Shown piece after piece: positions 24,901 to 39,900 of a DNA stretch of 64,000 nt. This stretch comes from Wuchereria bancrofti (Eukaryota > Nematoda > Chromadorea > Rhabditida > Onchocercidae): NCBI GenBank assembly GCA_005281725.1, contig SSBO01000007.1:936402-1000401 (forward strand). The letters are read 5' to 3'. Numbering within the stretch: position 1 is the first letter of the stretch; the number at the start of each line of letters is the position of its first letter. The position numbers were made by a program, and so were the translations under genes. Below the pieces are notes generated by a model that searched no databases, was not told where the DNA came from, and saw nothing but the letters and a program-made list of their open reading frames with translations.

Positions 24901-27900
24901 TCTGACACAAAAAGAAATTTCACCTGTGTCATAAATGTTGCAAATTCTTGTAGCTCAGTTTCAATTTCTTCAAACATAGCAGTTTTAACCAAAAGACCAA
25001 GCTTAGCACTCACGCCAATTACTGCTTTCCCATATAATCTTTTCTGAACATTTATTCACACTGACTTCTCACTAACGATCGAAGAAAAAAAAAGGAGGTA
25101 TTTCCTCTTTGTTACCGTTAGAAAGAAGTAAATTGTCTTTGTTACCTTCTAAATATTTGCCAAACTACTCACTTCAAATATTTTGAAGTTCTAAAAAAAA
25201 AAAAAACGACACTCGAAATCTACCGTTTCTGACCGCACTCCTTTTTGCGTCCAACGATTCGTTAAGGTAGCTGTGATATTATCGAACGTTAATCGAACTG
25301 CAATTGAAGTCGGTGTACTGGCAGTGAGTTGAAGCCAAGGAGCTGTCTCTCCACGTAGCTAAAGTTACATAAGCATAAGTTTTGTTTAACTACCAAAAAA
25401 AGCTAAAGTGCCTCATTCCGAATCTTGACATTTGTTCCTGCCAAATTTGGTAAATAATCATGGCGCAGGTAAATAATCATGGCATGCGAGAGCAATACGA
25501 AAGCAAGGAGCGCTATTTGTTCTACAGAACTCATGGAGTGGGGAAGTGACTAGAACTAAACGATTTTCAAAATTAAATGAAAAGTTAAGAAATTGAAAAA
25601 TTGCTATAAATATGAAGAAAGTCTGATACTTTTTTCACGCTCGGTTCATGATCTAAACCATTACAGGTTTTCAAAATGACAAAATGATTTATAACCTTGT
25701 TTCCACAAATTAATTACTTATTAATTTAACCCGTACTAGATGTAAATAAATGTTGCTTTATAATCAAACATCAGATAAGCAGTAAATATGCGAAAACATT
25801 AGCCGAAACTTACGGTAATAGTGAATAGGAATGGATCTTGCGAAGGGAGTTGTTCGGAAGGTGCTGGTGGACGAACAGTTCGATCATCAATAATTCTGTC
25901 GATCAGCGATACCAGTTCAGTACGGAAACACTGTTCCGCAAAAAGAATTTGATTAAGCAAATCTGTGGTGAATACATGCTCTAATTTACCTGAAATTTGG
26001 AGACAGAACTGGAATTAATAATTAATACATTTTCAACAATACAATACATTCACTACGACCTAAATAAAGAGTAGGATAATTAAAATTTTAATTATGCACA
26101 CCACTTTGTTTTTTTGATTAAATTTAAGTACTGAGTATTACCGACTGTTAAGGCTACATCGATGTATCCACCTTCCCTGAAAAGCAAATTTTCGTCCCCC
26201 ATTTCATCCATAGGCTCAATTTTTTCCGGCATGCGATATGCGCCCTCAGCAGAAATGTGAGGAAGTACTAGTGTAAAGGTATCCGAATTCAAAGACGTTC
26301 GTTTTTCATCAGTGGGTGCAATAACAGTGAAATGAACAACGTGGCTTTTAATTCGGCCGATAAATTTCGATGCTGATCCTCTGAAATTCATTTAAAATAA
26401 AAAAAAAAAAAAAAAGAATTTGGTTGCCGTATTAGATCTCAATTGTAAGGTTTCTAAACTTTGCATAAATTCATCACTAAAAGAAAACGAACGTATTCCC
26501 AGAACTCTGTGCTTGATCAAGTCGATATTTCACTTTTAGTGAGGGCAATAACTGAGCAGACAGTTCAATGCTGCTTATTAGAAGTTCGAAATTCAGAACC
26601 ACTACATTTTGTCGCTGTTGCAAATGAGCTGAATATTCACCAACGGGCTGAAATACTTTTCAATTTCAGAAAAGGAAAAAACTGAAAAAAGAAAAAGCAA
26701 AAATTCTAATCATATTTACCATATTTCAACCCACTATTTCATTTATGAATAACAGAGCGCAGCAAACAAACAAGTGAAAAACAAGAATTCATGATACACA
26801 GGAATACCGTTGGAGCGTTATATTCTAGACGAGTTATCTGCTCGTTCAACTGCGAAACATTCCTGAGGACAACTTCATGAAGATTCTGAGCATAAATAGG
26901 TGTGTCACCTTCGACATCACCAATTAATATTTTAATACGATTTCTCACCGATCCTTTAATATATTTCTCCCTGTAAATTAAGCTTTTCAACCGACTTTCG
27001 AAATCCCAATCCTTTTAAGAATGGATTAAAACAATCAAATTAGGAACCTTTCAAATTTTAACGAACTCGTTTTGACCAAAAAGCTAACGATATGTTTGGC
27101 ATCGTGACCCATCACAAATTCCGATAAAATGAGATTAGCACGTTGAATGGATGCGTTCAATTCATCCATTATCTTATTATCTATTATCTTATCTCGCCGA
27201 TTCACATGTTCAAGCTGAAACGTGTCTAACTTTCCAATAGTTCTGAAAACTTGTTTAAGACCGGAAAATAGAACCTATGTTCTCAATATTTTTTACAATC
27301 GTAATTTTCTATTCAGAAACGAACCCGTGTCCTTTTTAGTGTCGCTGAAATATACAAGTGGGTAAGCGTCATTTCAAGCACAGCAACTTTAATATCCATG
27401 TTGCCATCCACTTTCATTTCTAACACCTCATCGCTGAATTGTACAGCACCAATCCGAGAACTGAAATTTCATATAAAAGAAACTAAAATCAGAATTTAAA
27501 TCGATATAAGTAGCATAACAGAAAGCAAATACCTCAAATAATCTTGCAATTTATCGATCACATTATGTAACCAATATGTTGAACCGGTAACGCCAAACTC
27601 AGAAGTTCCGAGATTTGAAAGGGATTTTGAAATGCACATTGTTTCATTCGGTATTTCGAATGTTCCTGCCATCTTCAAATGTGCGAAAGCTGATGTGCAG
27701 GAGCGAATTACACGTGAAAGATCGTTGAAAAGACAGACAGCCACAAAAGGAAATACCGTACGTATGTTTTGTACAGAAGAATTATACGATAAAAACATGA
27801 AAATCCTGGAAATTTGGATTTTATTTTATCAAATTAACTAATTTTCTAGAAATTTGAAGTTAAAATCTACATTTAATGGAAATAATGAATCGAAACTCTC

Positions 27901-30900
27901 TTTGTTAATGAAAAATCTCGACGGTAGAATAGAAAGTTATTAAATGGTCAAAAAAAAAAATGAAAGGAGCTATCTTTTTTATTATTATCTATATATGCAT
28001 TTTGGGAAATGAAAACTTTTTTCATATACCTTGTAGGGCGAAGTTTAAGTTCATCAAAACGCGGTTCTGTATGAATCTGCCCCATCATATCAAGTGAATC
28101 CAGGTGTAAGAGGTGGTGTCTTGTAGTAGATAAGTAGTTGACGTTTGATGCAGAAATCATTTTTGGTTCTAATATATCAACCTGAAACAGCATATAGCAC
28201 ATTATCACTATATGCTTCAATTCGATTTTCGATTTTCAGATTTAGATTCTCGATTTCGTACAACCCTACAATTATATTCTGTAAAAACTTATTTTCCTTC
28301 AAATAAAAATTTTTCATTTATCTGAATTTCATATTAACATAAAATATGGCTCTTTAAAAAAAAGAGCCATTAGCCACTGCTTATAGCTTAATATCCGACA
28401 AAAGTATTTATAGTTATATGTGCAACTATTTGCAAAACTGATGTTTTTTAGTTAATTCTTCAAGATATTCCTTTGTACGTCATCTGTGTTAAGAGTTTAA
28501 CATTAGCTAAATAAACGAAGTACCAGTGTAACATTAAAATTAATTTAAAAGGGTTCATGTAATATGGAGAAATCAGCCAAAGATATAGGAGTGATAAAAC
28601 ACTTTAGTAAATAGAGTCTCAAGACATAAAGAAAATTTCAAATTTCTGTTATATATTTAATACTTCGACCAACTAATTTTAAAAGTGAAATTCCCATGTC
28701 ACACATGTTATTATTTCAGAGATCACTTAAAAAATTTTTAAATTGCACCTTCACCGATATTAATTCAACCGAAAACTTAGCATCAATGTTAGCCACCGGT
28801 AATAGAATATTCGCTTTTGAAGAATCAAGTCCACGTGCCTGAAACAAATCAATTTAAAGGTGTAAACAGGTCAATCGCAATATTCAAAGTTACTAAAATG
28901 AAAATTGCTGCAGGCTCATTTTTATAATGAAATAAAGTGGAGAAACCTATTTTAAAATGTTAGTATTTTATTAATACAACTTGTTCATTATGACAATCTA
29001 CGAACTTCGAGATCGGTATTTACTGTTTAGAAACTTAGTTTCAATAATAAAAGATAAAATAAATGCATCAGAACATATAACTCACAAAACTCTCGTTGGA
29101 TTTTTGTCTAAAATGATACTAACTATGTTCCAGACTTGTCCCAAACATTTCGACCGCTTTGTTTACAGATAATTTAACAACCTCATAAAAACTCCAAAAG
29201 AAAGCAGACAAAGCAATTTCCATGGCATTTATCGGTGTATCATCCAGCAGCTTTTTGGTAGTTCTATTTCGTGCCGCAGCTTCTTTTTGTTCACGATGCT
29301 TAGCCAAAACCCAATGATACAAGTCCACTGAAACATATATTTTTCGATCTACTCAATCCTCCAGATCCAAATGAATCAAATACAGCATAATTCAAATATC
29401 AGCGTTAAATTAATTTAATATTAATGCAGTTACTGAAAAATGAGATGAATAAAACATACACATAAAAGAATAAATTAAAAATCAAAATGGAATAATTTTA
29501 CTTGTTTAAGTGCATCCTACCGTGCTCTTTATGTACAGTAAAATGAGTAAGCTTTTCGATAAAACCTGATAACAAAAAAATTATATCAAAAAATAACATA
29601 CTTTGATGAGATTCGGCAGTTGAACGGGCACTACTGTTACCACTGTTTTTATCAACAGTACTACCCAAATGGTTTGAATCAACAATTATACGAATTTCGT
29701 GTGAACTTGTGGTATTTTTCAGGTGATGTTTAAGATATCTGTGTGCCAATTCAACGTTTGAAATCTGCAGTTAACAAACCCGATAAAATCAGGATCAGCA
29801 TTACTGACAGAATATATTCCAAAAATGCCAGTCGTCAGACCTTCCACTAAGCTAGGTAAGGCATTTAGTATAGCTGACCATCACGATATATACAGGAGAA
29901 TAAAGATAAAGAAAGCAAATAATGGATGGCCAGCGGTCAGCAAACGTCCTAATAATTATCTTTCTCCAGATTTTCCGGCACTTGCTTTCCAACTATAACC
30001 AAATCACAACTTATATATAAATTACATAAAAACAGTTGATTCCATCTTCAGAAACTATCACCTTGACTTGTGAACAAAGAATAGTTTGCCAGTGGCTCAG
30101 CAAAGCTACTAATGCTTGTTTTCGCCGTGTTTCGTTCAAATAATGTCGCATTTCCGAATAATCTACTTGTTGCCAACAATCGCTCAGATCTTCCTGGGCA
30201 GCATAACGCAACAAAACTATCGATAACATACAACTGGGACATGAAGCTGCAGCCTTATTATACAGCTGCACATCCGAAAAACAACTTTTTTCGAATATAA
30301 ATAGCTGAAATACAATTGTTAAAAGTTAATTAGAAATTGCTAAACTACATATAATACAGTAACTAAAAGATAAATGATGAATAAGACTGAAAACACTACA
30401 TATAACGAAATCTTATTTTTTGCAACACAAAAACTGCGTACCTGACCATTATTGCAATCCATTACTTCCCATAGCAATCTTATTAGTGCAAAATCTATCC
30501 ATTCATCCACAGCTGCCATATTTTTTGTTAAACTTCCGCTTAATCGATCAACAGCATATATCCAAGAGGTTACACAAGGTGCAAAGACATCAAAAAAAGG
30601 CCATTCCACGCTTTAAAATGAAGAAAAGTTAACAATCACAAAACGAAATGACTTCTTGCAGATAAAATAATTTTTCTCAGAACCATCATCCAAATCTTTC
30701 AAAATTTGAGTTTTTTTTTTTGAAAATGCATCTTCATCAAATGATATAATCAAACCTGGCTGTTTGTCCAATTGGTTTACATAAGCCAACTGTTAGTCCA
30801 CATGGTCCGATCACCAAAGACAGTTGATCCTGTGCACCGGATGCGTGTAATTTACTGTTCATCCCACCATTATTCACTTTTAATGTGAGATCAGGAAGTT

Positions 30901-33900
30901 CACTATCTGTAAGAAAAAAAAGTGCTATTCGAATATATTAAATGAAATTTTTAGAAATAGTAAGAACCGTTTTTGATGCTTTAAAACATAATTTGATACA
31001 TAAATATGAAATAAAAACGATCCCCAATTTTACTGCTCAAATAACAATAATGCATTAGATTATATACTGGAATAAAAAAACAGATTACATTTAGATTACA
31101 TTTTCAACCAACCTATAACAACTCTTAGGTCATATCCACGGAAACGATTGTTTAAATTCAATAGATTCCAGTTTGTACAGTATTTAAGGGAAAAAGATTT
31201 ATTATAGGCGAAATCCAATTTCCATGATTCAACCAACTGGAGAAACTGTGCATGACTTTTCAAGGTTAATTCCATTCCCGGAAAGGTTTTCTTCTGAAAA
31301 GAAATTTCACATGGAAAGTGTAGCTCTGAAAATTTGCCAGTCTTATCATTCAAGAAAAAAATTTAATTTTATCATTCAAATTAAGTCATGCATTGCTACT
31401 ATAGATATAATAAAATTATTAAATTCCAAAAACACGAAAACATTTACTCTATGGGAATCATCGCTTGAAAGATACAAAACAGTCTTGTGAAAACGCAATA
31501 GAATAACACTGCTTCGAGCTAGACGAGATACAGAATCTTCAAGTGATGCCGAGTGAATAGTTTTTTCAATCATTCCGCATTGAAAGGAAATGATATTGAT
31601 GTCGGGAAATATAATGCTGCCTTGCAAACGCGATTGACTTTTTCTGTTATCTAAAAAAGTATTAACATGAACGTAGCAAATTTAGTTTTGCAATTTGCTA
31701 ATTCATTTTAGAATAAAACAACGAAGATCTAAAATTACCCGATTCAACTATGACCACAATTTTTAATATTCAGGAACGCACATTCCTACACGTTAAAATT
31801 GAAAATCTGTCTCTCAAAAATAATAATCCTTCACCCATTCAAAATGATAATTCTTTATCCAACACCCACGTATGGAATACATATCAAAGTTACACATATG
31901 AATGGAATACATATCTTAGTGGTGTAAACAAACGATAATATCAGATTTTGGATGTTAGAAATAAGAGTGCAACAGATGATCATTTGAATATAAACAACGA
32001 ACTTGATTCGCTAATTTGAGTATTTGTAAGAGGCTGAGAATGATGTCGGAAGGAACACAATGTGTAGAGATGTTGAACGACAAAAATAGGATTGATAAGA
32101 ATGAATCCGGCAGATATTTGCTCCATAATGCGTTGTGTTACCTCTAAAGCCAACGGTGTAATAAATACCTGAAATTAATTGCTCTAAATAGGACTTAATA
32201 AATAGTTTTAGTATCAACGATGTGTTAGGTAGCTGAATTTTGCCATATCAGTACTGGAAGAGTTTCGTTTTAAGCTTTATGACATTTTCAGAATCATAGA
32301 ATCATCACTAGCAGATCGAGCTGATGTTTTGACGATTGCAACTATATCAGCTAATAGGTTGCGCAATATCATCCCGAATGACTCAGAATTTCTGGAAATA
32401 TCTTTATTAAGAGCATATGTTGCACTTTGTTTCCACATCATTAAATGTTACAATTTTCGCTGAGATGTAGTGTACAAGTAAACTTTTTTTAAGGCAAAAT
32501 TATAATCAAAACTTCTATCTTCACTTTTTTAATGAACAATCGCACTTGGACAAATGGATCACCAACCAATTGTCGTGAATGACGACAATTAGGGCACCAT
32601 AATACCTCAACAAATTCTTCATATTAATGGTGCAATACTTGGTAATAACTTACATGCAACTGATTTCCTAAAACGCCATTTACCCTCATCGTGTGTAGGT
32701 CAGACAGATTAGTATCGGCAGGTAATTCAGTAGTAGTAACACTTTTTTTCTTAATTAACTTCTGCTTCTCTTCTTGTTTTGTTAGTGTTAGTTCGTTGAT
32801 ACCAGATGTTATCTTAAAAATTTTGACTCCGGAACTCTTAATTTGAGAAAATTCTGCGTAAAGAAATTAGAATGACCAATAATTTTGCAAAGAAAACGAA
32901 TTAATCGTATAACAAATTCAAATTTGAACTCCCGTAACATAAAGGAAATTAACTGACTAAAAAAAATGATAAATGTAAGAACTTACATTCTATCAACAGA
33001 ACCAAAAAACCAAGTATGACAAACAAAGTCTCTTCAGTTCAACAAAAACGAAAACTTTAAGTTTTAGTAACCGAGAAATCCGAAAATTTCACCTTTCGGA
33101 AGAAGCTGGACTTTAACGATTTCGAATCACTATCGCTTGTCATTTCATTTTCGTAAACACTTAAAAATGAGGCGTAATTTTCGTGAAGGATTGCAGATGA
33201 AAGTATTGGACCAACCATATGGTGATATACATTAACGTCGGTTGACGAAAATGCAGAATGGAAGGAATCGTTAGAGGATACTTTTCTTTCACTTACAGTT
33301 TCCTATAAATAAAGTTTTTTGAAATCAGATGTTAATTTTTGTCTCATAACATTGAACATATATTAGTAATCACCTCTTTTCTATTTTCTTCGATAACAGC
33401 AAAGCTTTTATGCGTCACAGAATTTTTTTTGCTGATCATCCTGCAATATTACAAAATCATTGAAAGATCAACCACAAACAAACAAACAATTAAAACGTAT
33501 AGAAGAAAAAAAATCACCATCTATCCTCATAAATAATACTTTGGCCAATAACAGGTTGCATGTTCTTCTCACTCCTAATACTCCACAAAGAAGGTTTGTT
33601 AAGTTCGCGCATCAGCGACAGCCCACTGAAAAGATATTGTGTATCAATAGAAAGACTGAACTTTCTTCATAAATCAGACTAGAAATTTCAATTAATATAA
33701 GTATAAAAAGTAATGCAAATGATAAATGTAAGAACTTACATTCTATCAACAGAACCAAAAAACCAAGTATGACCAAAGCATGCGCAACTATTTGCATTAT
33801 CCCACAGAAAATAAAGCCTACAAAAAAAAGGAAGAAGTACAAGTAAAAGACGAGACTAAGACGGCCCAGTTATTGTATATTGCTCTTGAATGTCATTGAA

Positions 33901-36900
33901 ATATCAATTTACTTCACTTTTCGAACTCACTTCAATTTACCTTCACTCTCCTTCTAACTTCTTTTACTACTAGGAATGTGAGATTTCATGAAATGAAATT
34001 AGCACACAGGTATGCACATGGGGAAGGGACTCGAGTAAAATGAAAACCATATTTGAATTTAAGCAAATCATATAAACGTTAAATTAACCTTTTGGTGCGT
34101 TTGTCATGTTTATTAAGGAAATTTTTTCGCTCCGAGAACAGATGTGCTTCAGATATTCCGTAAGGTAAGCATACATCGAAACTTATGTCATTCAATAAAA
34201 AAGAGCCACATTCAACCCATTTTTCTACATCTTTTGCCAAAACAAATGCAAACTGTTTCAACTGGATCTGGAAAATTGTCTTTCTTGAATTATCATCCAA
34301 AACATTCTTTTCACAATGGAAGTTATGGCAATATTTGCCAAATTCATTTTCCATCCGTCGAAATGTTTCAAAAACGATTTAAATCAATGGCGTTCAAATC
34401 CTGAAATTAACTATTCATGATAAATCCGGTGGTATAATTATGAAAATATTGAACATATATTTTCAGTTTATCTGAAAAAAAATATGATTCCATCTCTACC
34501 ACTCGACCTTTCAACTAAATAAATTGATTTTTAACTGCATAGAAATTAATTTCAAAAAGAAAGAAAAGCAACCTATCATTTCTCAACTTGGCGACTACAA
34601 AATTTCTGTAAGAAATGTCATTCTGAAATGACAAAAAGCTAACTGAAGGAAGTTTCAGAAGAATATTAGAGTAAAACGATGCATTGTGACAACTGCAATG
34701 AGCCAAACGAATTGGTGACAGTTCAAATTGAAGTGCGCTTCGTTCTTCCATAACAACCACTCTCACTTGTTCAATATTAATTCGCAATGATTTATATTTT
34801 AACTGTAAATACTCTGAAGTAAAATAAAAAAAAAGTGGAACAAATAATTTATCATTTACGCTCGTAATTTCCACAGAATGGCGTGTTCTTTTTGCATACA
34901 GATCTGAGAAGAAATGACTTCCTACTATCATCAATCATAAGGATGAAAAAAGTTCTGAAGTACAAAAACTAACTGTCTCTTCGGATTCACAATTTTGGAC
35001 CGGTGCCTTTCGATGGACTAAATTTAATGCACCATATGGACAAGTGCGGGGGTCATTCATATGAATGCAAAAATCATATCTGAAGAAAATATAAATTAAG
35101 TGATTTTTACCATGCTTATTTTTTGCATTCATATAACTAACGCAAAATAAATTTTTCAGCTTTGTAGTAAAAAGAATTTTTTTTTCTGCATGTATTCTCT
35201 TTAACGGCCAATGCAGTTGTAAACAGCTCGAAGACATTAAATTTAGAATTAATTTTAAACAATAATCTGAACGACGAACTTCTCAGGTATTAATAATTTA
35301 TCATCAGAGCAAACGGTCAATACCATTAACGATTCAATACACTGTGTAAGCACAGCAATCTGTAATAACAAACATTGGTTTAGATGAAATTTCGAATATT
35401 CCTAAGCTAGCGGATGAATTAAAAGAAGTTAAGAATCTGATGTTTGGAGTTTTTCAAAAAACTGAAAGGATACCACTGTAGATGCATCAAACTAAGTGAT
35501 TAAAGAATTCGAGTCATTGAGATGTCAACAGTAATTAAGTAAAAATCAATTCTGAAGTTTCTCTTAATATCCAGCTTTCAAGAACCCAATGCTTTCGAAA
35601 CAGTAGATAAAAATATTCATGATTTTCAGGAAAAAATTTTTGCACTTAATAAAATGAAACCTGGGAAGAATGAAGTTTACCAGACAACTGCTCAGCGTAA
35701 ATCTCTACAAGCCAACCATATTCAAGAGTTGCAGCGTCCCACGGAACATCTAGGTCCGAAAAAAGAGCTTGGCCACGAAATGAAAATGTTTCCAATACCA
35801 ATAAACCAACATCAGCACTAGGAAATCCGGAAGATGGTTTGAATTTTACCGAAGCTGTCCCAAAACCAACCTGAAAGTTGAAAATAAAACTTTGTCATGA
35901 TGTCAAAGTTTAGGCTAATAATCCATCTTAGAAGTGGTCGACGTTTTACCTGAACCATCGCACCGTATGCATCCTTAACAATTTCCAAAACTATTTCATC
36001 AACTCCAACCTCTGGGCAGCTACCTAAATTCAATCAATACAGTATTTCCACCAGTGTTATTATCGATTAAATTCAATTAAGACTGTTATAATATAAGGTA
36101 TAATACAATGTAACGTATGTATCCATAAGCGAGCTTTTTCATAGGAAAGTGATCAGTGAAGAAATCAGCAAAGAAGACACTAGAGATGAAATGGTGAAAT
36201 GGTTCAAAATGTTAAAGTGCTACAAGTTATTACTCACTCATCGTTGAATTCATTTTTGAACTGTGAACCAAGCAAAATCCTTTAATTTTACCAACGCGTA
36301 AATAAAGACGCAGCAAAAGTGGTCGATATCGTTCACATTCACCGGAAATGATGTTGCCATAAAGTGGGCTTGTTGGCGTATCAATATTAATTTTTCCAAC
36401 ATCAGTTAGCTATAAATTAATCGATTACAAACGAACGCATGTCCTAAGCAACAGAAAAATTTCATACAAAAAATTAGGAAATTGGACGAGTTCAAATCTT
36501 TTTCTTCCATACCAACTTTCTAGAATCTTCAACCAATCATTGAACTGAAATGTGCAAAAATCACGCACAAAATAAGCTTCACCTGATCATATAGTCCAAA
36601 ATAATTATTTTTCAGATTGATAATGAAACGAATTAGCAGGCCTACTAGTATGATTTCTGAATTGCCTATATCGACCTGGAAATATGTAGTCCTAATATAA
36701 GCACTCGACTAAAAAGAAATTCAAGGAAACTGAGAGTTCGACAAACTTATCAGTGACCTATAGTTAATGAAAAAATGCCATACAGATTTATTGATAAGGA
36801 TGTGATCCTACTGAAATTTCGGTAATTCAAAAGTATGCTTCAAGAACCATTTCAACTGTTAATAGTTCAAGCATTAGGAACCTCAAGTGATAGCTGATCC

Positions 36901-39900
36901 GGAGGTAAATTAATTGGGGTTTCTTGATTTCTTACTGTTGATTTGATCGCATTCAATGGAAGATCAGATGGTGGATCATAATATAATGGATGATTAGTGT
37001 ACTCAAATAACAGTGTAATCGTTTCAGTTCTCCACAGTTCTACCCAATCCTAAAAATGTTACAATAATAAATAAAGCTGAGATTATATTGTTGAAAAAAA
37101 TAAAATCTCAATGCATTTGACTTAGTGTAGTTACTGAAATTTAGGATTGAAAAATAGTTAAATAAAGAGACATCACACAGAACTTCTCAACACAAACTAC
37201 AAGTATCATTGAAGCAAGAAAGAACAAACGAATAACTAACTTGCGCTAAATGTGACATAGCTGGTAAATCCTCGACTGTTGGGGAAATCACAGTGAAAGA
37301 AGTATATTTGAGGAGAGAATGAAGGACACTGTAGAGAGGACTTTTAGGTGGTAACCATGTGCGTAATGCAATCATGCCTTGCGCTTTAATTTCATAAATG
37401 ACTGTTACTGTTTTAGGATAAAAATCGACAAACGGTAAGGCGAACGATATTGTCACATTTTCGCCCACAATAGCAGCTAAATGATTTTCCGCAGATACTG
37501 AAGAACTAAAATTGTAAACTTAGACGTGAAAGAATAAGTAAGGAGGGAAGGAAAAAGTATAGGACAATTAAAATACGTGTATAAAATCTTCAAATCATAT
37601 ATATGATCTTTAAATCATCTTAAAAAAAAGAGCAACAGCTGGAATATATGTTAGACTAGAGCAAATAGAGAAAACACTTTTTTTTTGGAAAGCGCCGAAA
37701 AAGTATTGACTTACCTGGCATCAATCCAATTGTGTTCATTCAACAGAAGTGTAAGTTCAAAATTATCCATAACATTAATTTCGAATTCCCATGTGTATGG
37801 AACAAATTTAAACAAATCCATAAGTGAATTTGAAGTCCATTCATTGATCAAATCCTAGGAACAAGCAAGCAAATTCAACTTATTACTCTATAAATCTGCT
37901 CCGCATAACAAATCCAGAAATAGAAATCTGGATTCTTAAAGTTTTTTTGCAAAAATTAAAGTGGGGAAAAAAATGGGAACTTCCAGAAAGTTTTAAAAAA
38001 TCGAAAGTCATAAATTTCAGAAAATTCATTTTTGTAAAGAAAACATACGGCAAAGAAGTGCTTATGATCCCACATGATCCAAGTGCTTGCTTTATTAATT
38101 TTAATAGCACATTTCCATATTTGATGTCCATTGAAGATGCGTGGATAATGCACATTAAGTGTTAAACGCAAGGTTTCACATTGAAAAAATTTGGGATATG
38201 CAAGAGAAGTGGACGATTCAACGAATAAAAGACAGCAACGAAGGACAGTCTCATATCCTTTCTCTGTCGTTACCCAAGGCATTTTCAACTGCAATGTGTA
38301 ACAATGAAAGTTATTTTTAATTCGGTAGTTAAATTTTTATATTTTAAAACAATGCAATTTGTATAATTTGAAACTAAAATTATTAAAGCAATTACATCAA
38401 CAGAAGAGCCTTGTTTAACACGTAAATGTAAAGCATTCAGTTCGTCCCCTCTCATAAACCATATATCAATTGCTGCATCATTCCACAATGAAATTCTCAT
38501 ATCATGTGATAACAGAATTCGTCGCTCGCCTTCTTTTGGCATTACTCTAAAATATAGAACTCACTAGCAAAGTTATTATTCCCAGCAAAAAAAATTCGAT
38601 TATGCAAATGGGTAAGAACGAGAAATTGTGAAGTAAAACTTTGTGTTCCTAAATTTTCAGAGTACAAAGTAATAAGAATATTCGCTGTGACAAGAAAAAT
38701 ATAACATAATATAAACATACGTTACTTCTGAATTACGATATTCTGGTGGAAAGAAAAAATCGTAGAGCAGAGCACGTTGCGCATCAGCCCAAGGACCATA
38801 TGAAAACACAGTGTTTTTATCGAATCGCCATACGGATTCCCAAATTGGAAGATCTTCAGTCATTGATTGTTGACCTTCCTTCACAACACCTTGAAATGGA
38901 TTAGCTAACCGAAAAAGTATAAAATATAAAAGTATCAAGAATAATGTGAAAATGTTTAACAGATTTCAATTCAACAAATTGTAATTTTACTATCACTAAG
39001 TCCGAAAACGAATACCAGAGCCGAATTGCACTGCAAATTCTTATTACAGTTCTGTAATGTTAAAATCAACTTATCGAAGCAATATTTTTCATTAGTTTAT
39101 GTGCGAAGTTCAAAATGATAAAAGTAAATGTTGTGAAATTGTTATGAAAACTGCGAATTTTATGTTGCCATAGATTGGCTATAAAAAATCAAAAAGTAAA
39201 GTGAATATAAAAGAAATGTACCGAGAATAGATTGACTGTAGAAGAAATTAAGATGCGCCGTTTGAACAATTGCGAAGCCATCACCCATTGTTCTAGGTGG
39301 TGGATCACATCGACCATTACAACTCGTCGATCTTTTTTCTAAGAATTGACTACATTGTACCAGCGTAACACGAACGTTTTCCGTGCCACCAATTATGCTA
39401 AGTAACGCCACGTCATCACCTCTGCCATATTCCTTCAGTGAAACTTCTGCTAAAGTAAGAAAAAAACAATAAATTTTTTTTTTTCGAAATTTTCAGAAAT
39501 TTCGAAACCCAAAGATACATTGGATATTGCAAGAAAATATAATCTTAAGTGAAGGAATGGAAAACTTGATTTCTTCCAGATATATTTAAGAGCACACTTC
39601 ATATAATCTTTTTCGATTGGAAAGCATTTCTTCATATCAGTTGCTACACATATTTAAATTACCATATTCACACAATATAAATTAAAGAATATTTTACTAT
39701 TTCAACGACGTTTGTGTTAGGAAGAACCATCGAAAAGTTGTGAAATTTCGGAAAAAGATGCTAAGCCCTATTTCAACGTACATCGTTCCCTTTTGTAAAA
39801 GTTTATTTAATTAACTTACACGTGTAGTTCTCAAAAGATGAAACAATCATTGACGGTAAAAGTGAGTTTCCAGCAACCAAACGTCCCGAACTGATATCTA

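Noticed and set aside
34144..34404. Plus-strand open frames of 65-86 codons
   Set aside because: They lie antisense to lpd-3 exons encoding the HDKRTKR region, which match the family.
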